This document shows, one piece after another, positions 1 through 7,002 of a DNA stretch of 16,799 bases. The stretch is from an uncultured Oxalobacter sp. (GTDB lineage Bacteria; Pseudomonadota; Gammaproteobacteria; Burkholderiales; Burkholderiaceae_D): NCBI GenBank assembly GCA_905202055.1, contig CAJKQK010000044.1, forward strand, positions 1 through 16,799. The letters are read 5' to 3'. Both the position numbers and the translations under genes were made by a program. The notes under the pieces were generated by a model, which worked only from the letters and a program-made list of their open reading frames with translations, was not told the origin of the DNA and made no database searches. Every line of letters begins with the position of its first letter. The stretch's first letter is position 1.

Positions 1-1527
1 CTCAGCTGGGAGCAGATCAGGGAAATGGCCGATTCCGGCCTCGTCGAGCTGGCTTCCCATTCTCACAATCTGCATGAAGGACATCAGGGCAACCCACAGG
101 GAATGCAGCTTCCTTCTGGCGCCCATAGATGGTACGACCCGAAAACCGGCACCTATGAATCGGTCGATGCTTTCAAAAAAAGGGTTCGAAACGACTGGAA
201 GCGTTCTGCCGACGTCATCTATGAGAAAACGGGCCGTCGGCCGCAGGTCGCTGTATGGCCTTATGGCCGTTACAATCAGGTCGGCGTTGCTGCCGCACTG
301 GAAGCAGGATACGAACTGACGGCTTCGCTGGCTTTCTATGCCGACTGGCCGACCATTCCACGGCTCATGATGCATGAAGAAATCGACCTGCCGAAAATGA
401 TGCGGAAAATGGAAGCCGGCGTCATGGCGGGAAGCACCCTTTATTCACGCCGGAACGCATTGGCACAGCTCCCCGTATCCGATCTGCCGGTACAGCGCGT
501 CATGCATGTCGATCTGGACATGATTTACGACGACGACGCGCAGCAGCGTGAAAAAAACACCTCCCTCCTCTTCGACCGCGTCAAGGCATCCGGCGCGAAT
601 GTGATCTACCTTCAGGCTTTTGCCGACCCGGACGGAAACGGCACGGCAGACGCCATGTATTTTCCGAACCGCCACCTTCCCATGCGGGCCGACTTTTTCA
701 GCTATATCTCATGGCAGCTGGCCACACGATACAAATGCGAGGTTTACGCATGGATGCCTGTACTGGGTTTCGATCTGCCGAACCGTCCGGTCATTACCGC
801 CGTTTCTCCCGACAGGAAAGTCTTTTATACCCGCCTGACCCCCTTCGATGCGGAAAACCGGCGCATCATCAATGAAATTTATGAAGATCTCGCCAGCCAC
901 GCGCCTTTTATGGGAATCATTTTCCGTGACGACGCCATCATCGGCGATTACGAGGATGTCAGCCCTGCCGGGAAAGCCTGGCTCACCAGTATTGGATTGC
1001 CTGACGACCCGGAACTGATCCGCAAAGACCCGAAAATGATGCAGAAGTTCACCCGTGCGAAAAGCCGTGCACTGATCGATTTCACGAAAGAACTTCAGAC
1101 AACTGTCGAAAAATGGCATCCTCCCGTTTTCACGTCCCGGAATATCTACGCTCCGGCCATTCTTTCGCCGTATGCGGAAGAATGGATGGCCCAGAATCTC
1201 GATGATTTCCTGACAACGTACGACTATACCGCAATCGAAGCGATGCCCTACATGGAAGGCGCCGCCGACCATGCCGGGGAATGGATGGAAACACTCATCG
1301 CAAAAGTCGCCGAACACCCTCTCGGACTGCGCAAGACGGTATTTGAATTGCAGGCAAAGGACTGGCGCCCGGATCACCTGAGGCCCATGCCGAACGACAT
1401 CATGGCAAAACAGATGCAGCAGCTGTCAAGGCATGGCGCTTTCAATTTCGGCTACTATCCTGACGATCCCATTCTCGGTCATCCGGATATCGGGATGATT
1501 TCCCACTGGTTTTCCATCCGGAACTGA
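1..1527 (+). CDS. pgaB: Poly-beta-1,6-N-acetyl-D-glucosamine N-deacetylase PgaB, 5'-truncated
   Basis: The reading frame is open from base 1, so the start lies outside the window; 508 residues remain, against about 670 in E. coli PgaB. The first ~100 visible residues are the second half of the polysaccharide-deacetylase (CE4) domain: a His pair spaced five apart (H20 and H25 in ELASHSHNLH) fits the metal-binding histidines, and WPYG (86-89) is a later family motif. From ~165 onward comes the C-terminal TIM-barrel glycoside-hydrolase domain, with HVDLDMIYDD (169-178) and YLQAFADPDG (203-212), both very close to E. coli PgaB. In the family, PgaB partly deacetylates and cleaves PNAG in the periplasm before export through PgaA. 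The catalytic Asp pair and signal peptide would be upstream and cannot be checked. pgaC follows after 11 bases, so an operon pga(A)BCD is likely. Confidence 0.95.
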   Translation, partial: LSWEQIREMADSGLVELASHSHNLHEGHQGNPQGMQLPSGAHRWYDPKTGTYESVDAFKKRVRNDWKRSADVIYEKTGRRPQVAVWPYGRYNQVGVAAALEAGYELTASLAFYADWPTIPRLMMHEEIDLPKMMRKMEAGVMAGSTLYSRRNALAQLPVSDLPVQRVMHVDLDMIYDDDAQQREKNTSLLFDRVKASGANVIYLQAFADPDGNGTADAMYFPNRHLPMRADFFSYISWQLATRYKCEVYAWMPVLGFDLPNRPVITAVSPDRKVFYTRLTPFDAENRRIINEIYEDLASHAPFMGIIFRDDAIIGDYEDVSPAGKAWLTSIGLPDDPELIRKDPKMMQKFTRAKSRALIDFTKELQTTVEKWHPPVFTSRNIYAPAILSPYAEEWMAQNLDDFLTTYDYTAIEAMPYMEGAADHAGEWMETLIAKVAEHPLGLRKTVFELQAKDWRPDHLRPMPNDIMAKQMQQLSRHGAFNFGYYPDDPILGHPDIGMISHWFSIRN

Positions 1528-1529
1528 AC

Positions 1530-1535
1530 AGGAGA
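1530..1535 (+). promoter_or_regulatory. Ribosome binding site of pgaC
   Basis: AGGAGA lies 3 bases after the pgaB stop and 3 bases before the ATG at 1539. The spacing is short, but it is the only purine-rich site and it supports this start. Confidence 0.55.
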
Positions 1536-1538
1536 GAT

Positions 1539-2843
1539 ATGCTTGACCGCCTGACTGAACTGCTGTTCGATTTCGCCTTCTTCTATCCGCTTTTGATGTC
1601 GTACCTCTGGATGACGGGAGCACTGCTTTATTACTGCCGCCACGAAAGGGGCAGACGCTATACGAATCCGCCCCGACTGCCGGAATATCCGCTGGTTTCG
1701 GTACTGGTACCGTGTTACAACGAATCCTCGAATGCCATCGAGACATTCACGGCACTGGCTGACATGCATTATCCCAATTACGAGATTCTTGCCATCAATG
1801 ACGGCAGCTCGGACGATACGGGATATCAGCTGGAAACGCTGGCAAAAACCATTCCCCGGATGCGGGTTGTCCAGCTGGCGACCAACCAGGGCAAGGCCGT
1901 TGCGCTGAAAGCGGGAGCGATGGCCGCCAAAGGGGAATTTCTGGTCTGTATCGATGGCGACGCCATACTGGATCACTACGCGGTGACCTGGATCATGTCT
2001 CACTTTATCCGTGACCCTCGCGTCGGCGCGGTAACAGGCAATCCCTGCATCCGCACCCGCAGCACGCTTCTGGGCAGAATCCAGGTCGGTGAATTTTCAG
2101 CCATCGTCGGGCTTTTGAAACGTGCCCAGCAGATTTACGGCCGCCTGTTCACGATATCCGGAGTGATCGGTGCCTTCCGCCGGCGTGCGCTGCACAGTGT
2201 CGGATACTGGAATGAACTGACGATTACAGAGGATATCGACATCAGCTGGCGGCTCCAGCTCAACAATTGGGATATCCATTTCGAGCCCCATGCCCTTTGC
2301 TGGATACTGATGCCCGAGACACTGGGCGGCCTGTTCAAACAGCGGCTGCGCTGGGCCGTGGGTGGCGCAGAGGCTTTCAAAAACTATTGCCACTACCTGT
2401 TCAGCTGGAAAGCACGCCGTTTCTGGCCGATCTTTATCGAATATATCGCCAGCATCGTCTGGAGTTACACCATTCTCCTGCTGATGGGAATCGCACTGTT
2501 CAAACTGGTCGCCCCTTTTCCGGAGCCGTTTTTCTCATTTCCCTACACCGGGCTGGTTCTGGGCGTGACCTGCCTCTTCCAGTTTGCCGTCTGCTTTTTC
2601 ATGGCCCGGAAATACGACAGCAATCTGGGCGGCATTTATCTGGAAATCATCTGGTATCCGCTTTTTTACTGGTTGCTGAACTGGATCGTCTCGATCATTG
2701 CCTTTCCGAAAGCCATGTTTTTTTCCGGTGGAAAGAAACGGGGCCGCTGGCATACGACAGACAGGGGAATCGGCAGCGAACCGGACAATATCACCTCACT
2801 TTTGCAAAACGATAAATCAAATGAAATCAGGAAAACAAAATGA
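1539..2843 (+). CDS. pgaC: Poly-beta-1,6-N-acetyl-D-glucosamine synthase PgaC (GT2 membrane glycosyltransferase)
   Basis: The product has 434 residues (E. coli 441) and is complete. It polymerises UDP-GlcNAc into poly-beta-1,6-GlcNAc at the inner membrane. Membrane segments are seen at ~12-32, ~300-325, ~335-355 and ~370-392. The GT2 domain between them carries VPCYNE (57-62), NDGSSDD (87-93), the UDP-metal DGD (139-141), TED (230-232), which holds the proposed catalytic Asp, and the processive-synthase motif QRLRW (268-272). All the residues expected of an active synthase are present. Its stop overlaps the start of pgaD (ATGA, 2840-2843), which implies translational coupling to the partner with which PgaC forms the c-di-GMP-responsive synthase in E. 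coli. Antisense and alternative-frame reading frames over it are shadows. Confidence 0.96.
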   Translation: MLDRLTELLFDFAFFYPLLMSYLWMTGALLYYCRHERGRRYTNPPRLPEYPLVSVLVPCYNESSNAIETFTALADMHYPNYEILAINDGSSDDTGYQLETLAKTIPRMRVVQLATNQGKAVALKAGAMAAKGEFLVCIDGDAILDHYAVTWIMSHFIRDPRVGAVTGNPCIRTRSTLLGRIQVGEFSAIVGLLKRAQQIYGRLFTISGVIGAFRRRALHSVGYWNELTITEDIDISWRLQLNNWDIHFEPHALCWILMPETLGGLFKQRLRWAVGGAEAFKNYCHYLFSWKARRFWPIFIEYIASIVWSYTILLLMGIALFKLVAPFPEPFFSFPYTGLVLGVTCLFQFAVCFFMARKYDSNLGGIYLEIIWYPLFYWLLNWIVSIIAFPKAMFFSGGKKRGRWHTTDRGIGSEPDNITSLLQNDKSNEIRKTK

Positions 2844-3383
2844 TAATTGACCCAGGCAATCTGATCATCTGTTACAAGCACAAACAATCAACCCGACAGA
2901 GGGCATTGGGAATAATCCTGCCTGTTCTGTTCTGGGGCATCCTGCTATAATGTCCTGTCCACATTGTTTGCCCTTGGCAGCTCGATAATCGATTACCCGC
3001 GGTTCGGGAGCTGGATCGGTTATGAGGACATTCTTGCGATAAAAAAGATCATTTCAAGGTACTTTCCCGTCATCGGCGGATTTGTCTGCGCCTTTTTGCT
3101 GTGGGCGCTCTACAATACGCTGCGATTGGCGGAACGCCCTGACAGATACATTCCCTGTCCGCAACCGGTCAGCCTGGAAGAAACGGCGGGATTCTGCCGT
3201 CTGGAAACGGGGAATATACGAAACATGCAGCAGGCGAAAATCCTGACCTGCATGTTCGACGATAACGGAAACATTGTCGGAGTCAGGCACGACGCCATGA
3301 TATCGCCCGTCAAAAAACAGCGGCCTGTGGATGTTCGCACCATCCGCAATGATACCGTACAGGATGAAAAAATCGCCGCCTGA
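2840..3383 (+). pseudogene. pgaD: pgaD-like synthase accessory protein, split by a frameshift
   Basis: Translation from the ATG that overlaps the pgaC stop gives a PgaD-like N-terminus and a first hydrophobic segment, then a TAA at 2948-2950 after 36 codons. The other part continues in the next frame to 3383. It holds the rest of the first membrane segment, a second one, and LLWALYNTLRL, which matches the VWALYNKLRF block of E. coli PgaD. Joined, the protein would be ~180 residues (E. coli 137), two membrane spans plus a cytoplasmic tail. Removing one base around 2934-2945, for example from the GGGG at 2934-2937, restores a single frame. PgaD is needed with PgaC for polymer synthesis, so a real break would be expected to silence PNAG. 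Sequencing error, true mutation and recoding cannot be told apart here. An internal TTG start at 2964 exists but would lose the first span. Confidence 0.75.
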
Positions 3384-3690
3384 CCGGTTCCGGAAGGTTG
3401 AATTTTCCTGTGTGAACCAGTCCTGGGCGCGAAACCCGCGACAGGACTGTGAGAACCCCCTCCATCGAACCGTTCGGCCGGTATGGAAACAGGTCTTTTT
3501 CCCACCGTTTCCTGCGCCATCCCGGCGACATCTATCCTGCCGGACGATGTTCCGGACCGGCGCCCCAAAAGCGCCAAACCTGAAAACCGGCGAAAAGGCA
3601 TGTGATGCATCCTTTTGCCTGCAATGGGAATGATGTGAGGACCAGGCGTTTTCCAATTGAAAGCCAGAAGTCATCTGCGACTGGAGCTGT
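3384..3690 (+). promoter_or_regulatory. Possible diverged cobalamin-riboswitch-like element
   Basis: In order on + are GGTTCC (3385-3390), GTGTGAACC (3410-3418), CCCGCGAC followed by ACTGTGA (3435-3452), CTGAAAACCGG with GAAAAGGC shortly after (3580-3600), and AAGCCAGAAGTCATCTGC (3661-3678), which resembles the B12 box (AGCCAGGAGACCTGCC). Each is an imperfect match to a conserved word of the cobalamin riboswitch and the order is right. The insert between the second and third blocks (~125 nt) is longer than usual, and no B12-related gene follows. This is pattern recognition by eye, so it stays tentative. Confidence 0.25.
3418..3449. repeat. Stem-loop with perfect 8-bp arms
   Basis: CAGTCCTG (3418-3425) pairs with CAGGACTG (3442-3449). 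The 16-nt loop can pair further (CGCG 3428-3431 with CGCG 3437-3440). It starts 35 bases after the pgaD stop but has no T tract on either strand, so it is not a standard intrinsic terminator. It could be a 3'-end stabilising hairpin of the pga mRNA or part of the riboswitch-like element. Confidence 0.6.
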
Positions 3691-4128
3691 GTGCCACGGC
3701 CGGCAGAGATACTTCAGATGAAGCGTTACAGGCGAATTCGGTTTTATGTCACAGGGGGCGTTCACGAAAAAGCCTCATGCCAGATGGGAGAGGTTGTCCG
3801 GCATGAGGGGAAAACCGATGCATATTTTTCAAGTGTCCGGGGCATCCGGGCAGATTGCGGCTGCCTGTTAACCATCGTGGAAACGTATTCAAAGCCGATA
3901 CCGCATATCTTAGTCCGCAGGCCGACACAGACGTCGGGGTACCTTGAAAATCCTCGCTGATTCGGCGAACACCGGAACATTGCTCATCGATGTGTGGCCG
4001 TCGATACCGGTGACACGCCGAAGAGCATTGGGGAATAGTACCCTGTAAACCTGACAGCGCAGTTATCCGGCATCAAAAGTCCCTTTTTTGAGTCGTGCCC
4101 AGCCATTTTCCGGATATTCCCATCCTTG

Positions 4129-4827
4129 TTATTTCAGGTCGAACAGCAGAAAATGCGATTCCTTGCTGGCGACCAGCATCAGGTGATCGACGTTTTCGAC
4201 CGACGCGCCATCCCCGTCATATATGGTTTTTTCATTATTGATCGAGAGTTCCCCCCCGATCATCTGTATCCATACGCCACGACCCGGGGCCATATCGTGA
4301 TCGATCACACCGCCTTCTTTCAGTTTGGCGGCATAAACGTCGGCATCCTGATGAATGGCAATCGAATTGTATCGCGCCGTTTTGCTGGCGATCAGAACCA
4401 TGTTGTCCGGTTCGATATCGGCAAAAGAAGCCTGAGCATATTCCGGACGGACATTCCGTTCGTCCGGCATGATCCAGATTTGCAGAAAATGAACGGGTTC
4501 ATCCTTCGAACCGCAATATTCACTGTGCATGATGCCGGAACCGGCGCTGATGCGCTGGACATCACCGGCCTGCATGATTTCATGGCTGCCCATGCTGTCC
4601 TTGTGTTCCAGCACCCCGGAAATGACATAGGAAATGATTTCCATATCATTGTGTGGATGCAGCCCGAACCCCTTGCCAACGGCGACACGGTCTTCGTTGA
4701 TCACGCGCAGGGAACGGAATCCCATATAGCGCGGATCGTAATAATCGGCGAAAGAAAACGTATGGTAAGACTGAAGCCAGCCGTGATCGGCATAGCCCCT
4801 GTCCTGTGAATTTCTGACGGTAATCAT
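4129..4827 (-). CDS. Pirin family protein (YhhW/quercetin dioxygenase-like bicupin)
   Basis: The product has 232 residues, the same length class as E. coli YhhW (231). It is a two-cupin protein. The N-terminal cupin has H57 and H59 (GLHPHNDMEI) and H101 and E103 (IMHSEY), the same four metal ligands at the same positions as in YhhW, so a metal-binding, possibly quercetinase-like enzyme is expected; the natural substrate is unknown for this family. The C-terminal cupin appears to lack metal ligands, which is also usual. The ATG at 4827 is preceded by AAAGGA 7 bases upstream. The gene is monocistronic, divergent from moaA, and has a perfect palindrome 37-53 bases upstream of its start that could be an operator. 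The long open frame on + inside it is an antisense shadow. Confidence 0.92.
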   Translation of the reverse strand: MITVRNSQDRGYADHGWLQSYHTFSFADYYDPRYMGFRSLRVINEDRVAVGKGFGLHPHNDMEIISYVISGVLEHKDSMGSHEIMQAGDVQRISAGSGIMHSEYCGSKDEPVHFLQIWIMPDERNVRPEYAQASFADIEPDNMVLIASKTARYNSIAIHQDADVYAAKLKEGGVIDHDMAPGRGVWIQMIGGELSINNEKTIYDGDGASVENVDHLMLVASKESHFLLFDLK

Positions 4828-4863
4828 ATTCGATCCTTTACAAAAATTGCCCCCATCAATCCG

Positions 4864-4880
4864 GGTTTGGTTTCCAAACC
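4864..4880. promoter_or_regulatory. Perfect palindrome upstream of the pirin gene (candidate operator)
   Basis: GGTTTGGTTTCCAAACC has 7-bp arms around TTT. It lies 37-53 bases upstream of the pirin ATG, where a repressor would block transcription or an mRNA hairpin would form in the leader. The cognate regulator is unknown. Confidence 0.45.
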
Positions 4881-5050
4881 AGTCGGAACCTTTTCTGCGG
4901 TTTCAATAAATCCGGTTTGTTATTCATTCATGTTAGGGATTTAAAAAAAACATGCACTTGAGTGATCGTAAAAAAAGGATCATTAATCCGGGTAGTTTTT
5001 TTAAAGAAAAACAATTATCTGAAAATATTTCTTCCATACAACCGGAATGC

Positions 5051-5067
5051 CTGTTCATATTGAACAG
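5051..5067. promoter_or_regulatory. Perfect 17-bp palindrome between pirin and moaA (candidate operator)
   Basis: CTGTTCATATTGAACAG has 7-bp arms around TAT. It looks like a dimeric regulator site. The CTG-N11-CAG spacing is one base longer than the enterobacterial LexA box (N10), so no LexA call is made. Confidence 0.4.
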
Positions 5068-5144
5068 ATCCGCCATCTGAATTCTTTCCCTTCAGTCCCG
5101 TTATTCATTCCACCGGTTCATCGTTGTTCCCCGTTTCCCCTTTT

Positions 5145-5173
5145 TTGATTTGTAGCCCCTTTTGTGAAACAAT
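5145..5173 (+). promoter_or_regulatory. Possible sigma70 promoter of the moaA operon
   Basis: TTGATT (5145-5150), 17-bp spacer, AACAAT (5168-5173). Both hexamers match consensus at 4 of 6. This would give a leader of ~50 nt to the ATG at 5229. It is a weak match in AT-rich DNA. Confidence 0.25.
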
Positions 5174-5228
5174 TTCGGGTTCATGATATCGTTACAGTCT
5201 CCTGTTTTTCTTTTCTGACTATTTGTCG

Positions 5229-6341
5229 ATGACGCATCCCATCATACCCATCCTGCGACAGGGAAACCCTGACAATTCCATCAGGCCAGCCATCGTGTTG
5301 CCCCTGACGGACTCGCCCGTACTGGACAGGCTGGGACGTCCCCTCAGAGACCTGCGCATCTCCGTTACCGACCGATGCAATTTCAGGTGTGTCTATTGCA
5401 TGCCCAAACAGGTTTTCGGCAAGGATTTCCGCTTCATTCCCCATTCGGACATGCTCTCCTTCGAGGAAATTTCCCGGCTCGCCCGTCTTTTCGTGGGTTG
5501 CGGCGTCGAAAAGATCCGGCTGACCGGCGGGGAGCCGCTTCTGCGAAAAGATGTGGAACGCCTGATCGAACAGTTAGCCCGAATGAAGACACCCGAAGGC
5601 CAACCTGTCGATCTGACCCTGACGACGAACGGTTCCATGCTGGCGAAAAAAGCAAAAACGCTTTTCGACGCAGGCTTGCAACGCATTACGGTATCGCTGG
5701 ACGCCCTCGACGACACGGTTTTCCGCCAGATGAATGACGTGGATTTTTCCGTCAAAGACGTTTTGCACGGCATCGAAACCGCCATTGCCGTCGGATTCGA
5801 CCCGGTCAAGGTCAATACCGTTGTCAAAAAAGGCATAAACGAACATCAGGTTCTCCAGCTTGCCCGCCATTTCCGGAACTCGCCAGTCATCGTCCGTTTC
5901 ATCGAATACATGGACGTCGGTTCATCGAACGACTGGGAAGAAAGGGAAATCGTTCCCTCTGAAAAGCTGATCAGCCTGATCGACGCCGAGACGCCGATCG
6001 AGCCGATAGACAGGCATTATGCAGGCGAAACCGCCGAACGCTGGCGCTATCGTGACGGTAGCGGTGAAATCGGTTTCATCGCCAGTGTTACCCATGCGTT
6101 TTGCCGGGACTGTACGCGCCTGCGCCTGTCAACGGAGGGCAGACTGTACAAATGCCTTTTTGCAACGGATGGCTACGATGTCCGTGCGATGCTCAGGGAC
6201 GGATGGTCGGATGACGAAATCTCGACCGCACTGGCACGGCACTGGCAAGAGCGTGACAACCGCTATTCCGAACTGAGGGCGAACAACGCCTTGCCTGCCT
6301 CTGGCGGCAAAAAAATAGAAATGTCCTATATCGGAGGTTAA
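5229..6341 (+). CDS. moaA: GTP 3',8-cyclase MoaA (molybdenum cofactor biosynthesis)
   Basis: A radical-SAM enzyme that converts GTP to 3',8-cyclo-7,8-dihydro-GTP, the first step of molybdopterin synthesis, with MoaC. From the ATG at 5229 it has 370 residues. C50-x3-C54-x2-C57 (DRCNFRCVYC) binds the SAM [4Fe-4S] cluster, LTGGEPLL follows, and FCRDCTRLRL begins the C-terminal C-x2-C-x13-C that binds the second cluster. The chain ends in SYIGG; the terminal Gly-Gly is essential in the family. The N-terminus is ~30 residues longer than in E. coli (329 aa), as in many Burkholderiales. A TTG at 5223 is an alternative start in the same frame; neither has a clear Shine-Dalgarno, so the exact start is uncertain. 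First gene of moaA-mobA-moeA-nfo. Confidence 0.96.
   Translation: MTHPIIPILRQGNPDNSIRPAIVLPLTDSPVLDRLGRPLRDLRISVTDRCNFRCVYCMPKQVFGKDFRFIPHSDMLSFEEISRLARLFVGCGVEKIRLTGGEPLLRKDVERLIEQLARMKTPEGQPVDLTLTTNGSMLAKKAKTLFDAGLQRITVSLDALDDTVFRQMNDVDFSVKDVLHGIETAIAVGFDPVKVNTVVKKGINEHQVLQLARHFRNSPVIVRFIEYMDVGSSNDWEEREIVPSEKLISLIDAETPIEPIDRHYAGETAERWRYRDGSGEIGFIASVTHAFCRDCTRLRLSTEGRLYKCLFATDGYDVRAMLRDGWSDDEISTALARHWQERDNRYSELRANNALPASGGKKIEMSYIGG
6333..6337 (+). promoter_or_regulatory. Ribosome binding site that sets the TTG start of mobA
   Basis: GGAGG lies inside the last codons of moaA, 8 bases before TTG at 6346. No ATG or GTG with a better site occurs before the nucleotide-binding loop of MobA, so the TTG start is favoured. 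Confidence 0.7.
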
Positions 6342-6345
6342 CCCC

Positions 6346-7002
6346 TTGGCAGACCTGATACATCAGACCGACACTGTCACCACCCCGTTCAAAGACCGGG
6401 TAACGGGTGTCATTCTGGCTGGAGGCCAGGGCAGGCGCATGGGCATGGCGGACAAGGGCCTGCAGCCATTCGACGGCAAACCGATGGTCAAACACGTCAT
6501 CGACCGTATTGTTTCACAGGTTTCCAGACTCATCATCAATGCCAACCGGAACGGTGAAACGTACCGGTCCTTCGGTTATGCGGTTTTTACGGATAAGCCG
6601 CTCGACTATTCCGGCCCCCTAGCCGGTTTCCTGACCGGACTGCGCCACTGTAAAACGCCTTATCTGGTCACCGTGCCGTGTGATACCCCTTTCCTTCCTC
6701 ATGAACTGGTCGAAAAACTGGCTGGTGCACTGGAAAAGGAACAGGCCGATCTGGCGGTTGCCTGTGTCCGTTCTGGCGACGTGTGCCGCGTCCAGCCAGT
6801 ATTTTCCCTGATGAAAAAATCGCTCAGGCCACATCTTGAATCTTTTCTGGAAAACGGCGGTCGAAAAATAGACGGCTGGACTTCAACATTGAAGGCCATT
6901 GAAGTATGCTTTGACGATACGCACGCGTTTGAAAACATCAATACGCCTGACGATCTGGAAAAATTCCAGCGAACTTTAGCCCAACCGGAAAAACGCTCAT
7001 GA
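6346..7002 (+). CDS. mobA: Molybdenum cofactor guanylyltransferase MobA
   Basis: The product transfers GMP from GTP to molybdenum-molybdopterin, giving the MGD form used by DMSO-reductase-family enzymes such as formate dehydrogenase. It has 218 residues with a TTG start (E. coli 194); the extra ~20 are N-terminal and look unstructured. The Rossmann nucleotide-binding signature LAGGQGRRMG (24-33) with K37 (ADKG) is intact, PCDTPF carries the Mg-binding Asp (D113), and NTPDDL near the C-terminus is a family hallmark. The start lies 4 bases after the moaA stop and the stop overlaps the moeA start (ATGA, 6999-7002), so the three genes are translated as a coupled unit. Its presence implies that the cell uses bis-MGD enzymes. 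Confidence 0.95.
   Translation: MADLIHQTDTVTTPFKDRVTGVILAGGQGRRMGMADKGLQPFDGKPMVKHVIDRIVSQVSRLIINANRNGETYRSFGYAVFTDKPLDYSGPLAGFLTGLRHCKTPYLVTVPCDTPFLPHELVEKLAGALEKEQADLAVACVRSGDVCRVQPVFSLMKKSLRPHLESFLENGGRKIDGWTSTLKAIEVCFDDTHAFENINTPDDLEKFQRTLAQPEKRS

Larger units (their letters stand above)
3384..4128. other. Convergent 745-bp spacer without a convincing gene
   Basis: This lies between the end of pgaD (+) and the end of the pirin gene (-). Short open frames exist, for example GTG 3691 to 3960 on +, but they have no Shine-Dalgarno site, no recognisable domain and arginine/cysteine-rich compositions typical of noise. What can be seen is a perfect 8-bp stem at 3418-3449 and several cobalamin-riboswitch-like words (listed separately). 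It may be the remnant of a lost gene and its leader. No IS ends or direct repeats at the edges were seen. Confidence 0.6.
4828..5228. other. AT-rich divergent spacer between pirin and moaA
   Basis: About 400 bp that must hold both promoters. It contains two perfect palindromes (4864-4880 and 5051-5067), three copies of an AATCCGG word (4858, 4909, 4985), homopolymer A and T runs around 4940-5010, and a weak sigma70-like site before moaA. No open frame with a ribosome site was found. No Moco-riboswitch fold was recognised by eye. Confidence 0.6.

Noticed and set aside
709..1377. 222-codon open frame on - over pgaB
   Set aside because: Antisense shadow; pgaB matches its family throughout this stretch.
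3418..3449. Intrinsic terminator of the pga operon
   Set aside because: The stem is strong, but no T tract follows on either strand, so it is listed only as a stem-loop.
3691..3960. 89-codon GTG-started frame in the pgaD-pirin gap
   Set aside because: No Shine-Dalgarno, no known motif, odd composition, and it overlaps structured-looking DNA. It cannot be supported as a gene.
4126..4809. 227-codon open frame on + over the pirin gene
   Set aside because: It is antisense to a gene with all four metal ligands in place and shows no family signature; it is a shadow.
5051..5067. LexA (SOS) box
   Set aside because: CTG and CAG ends are present, but the spacing is 11, not 10, and no SOS gene is adjacent; it is kept only as an unassigned palindrome.
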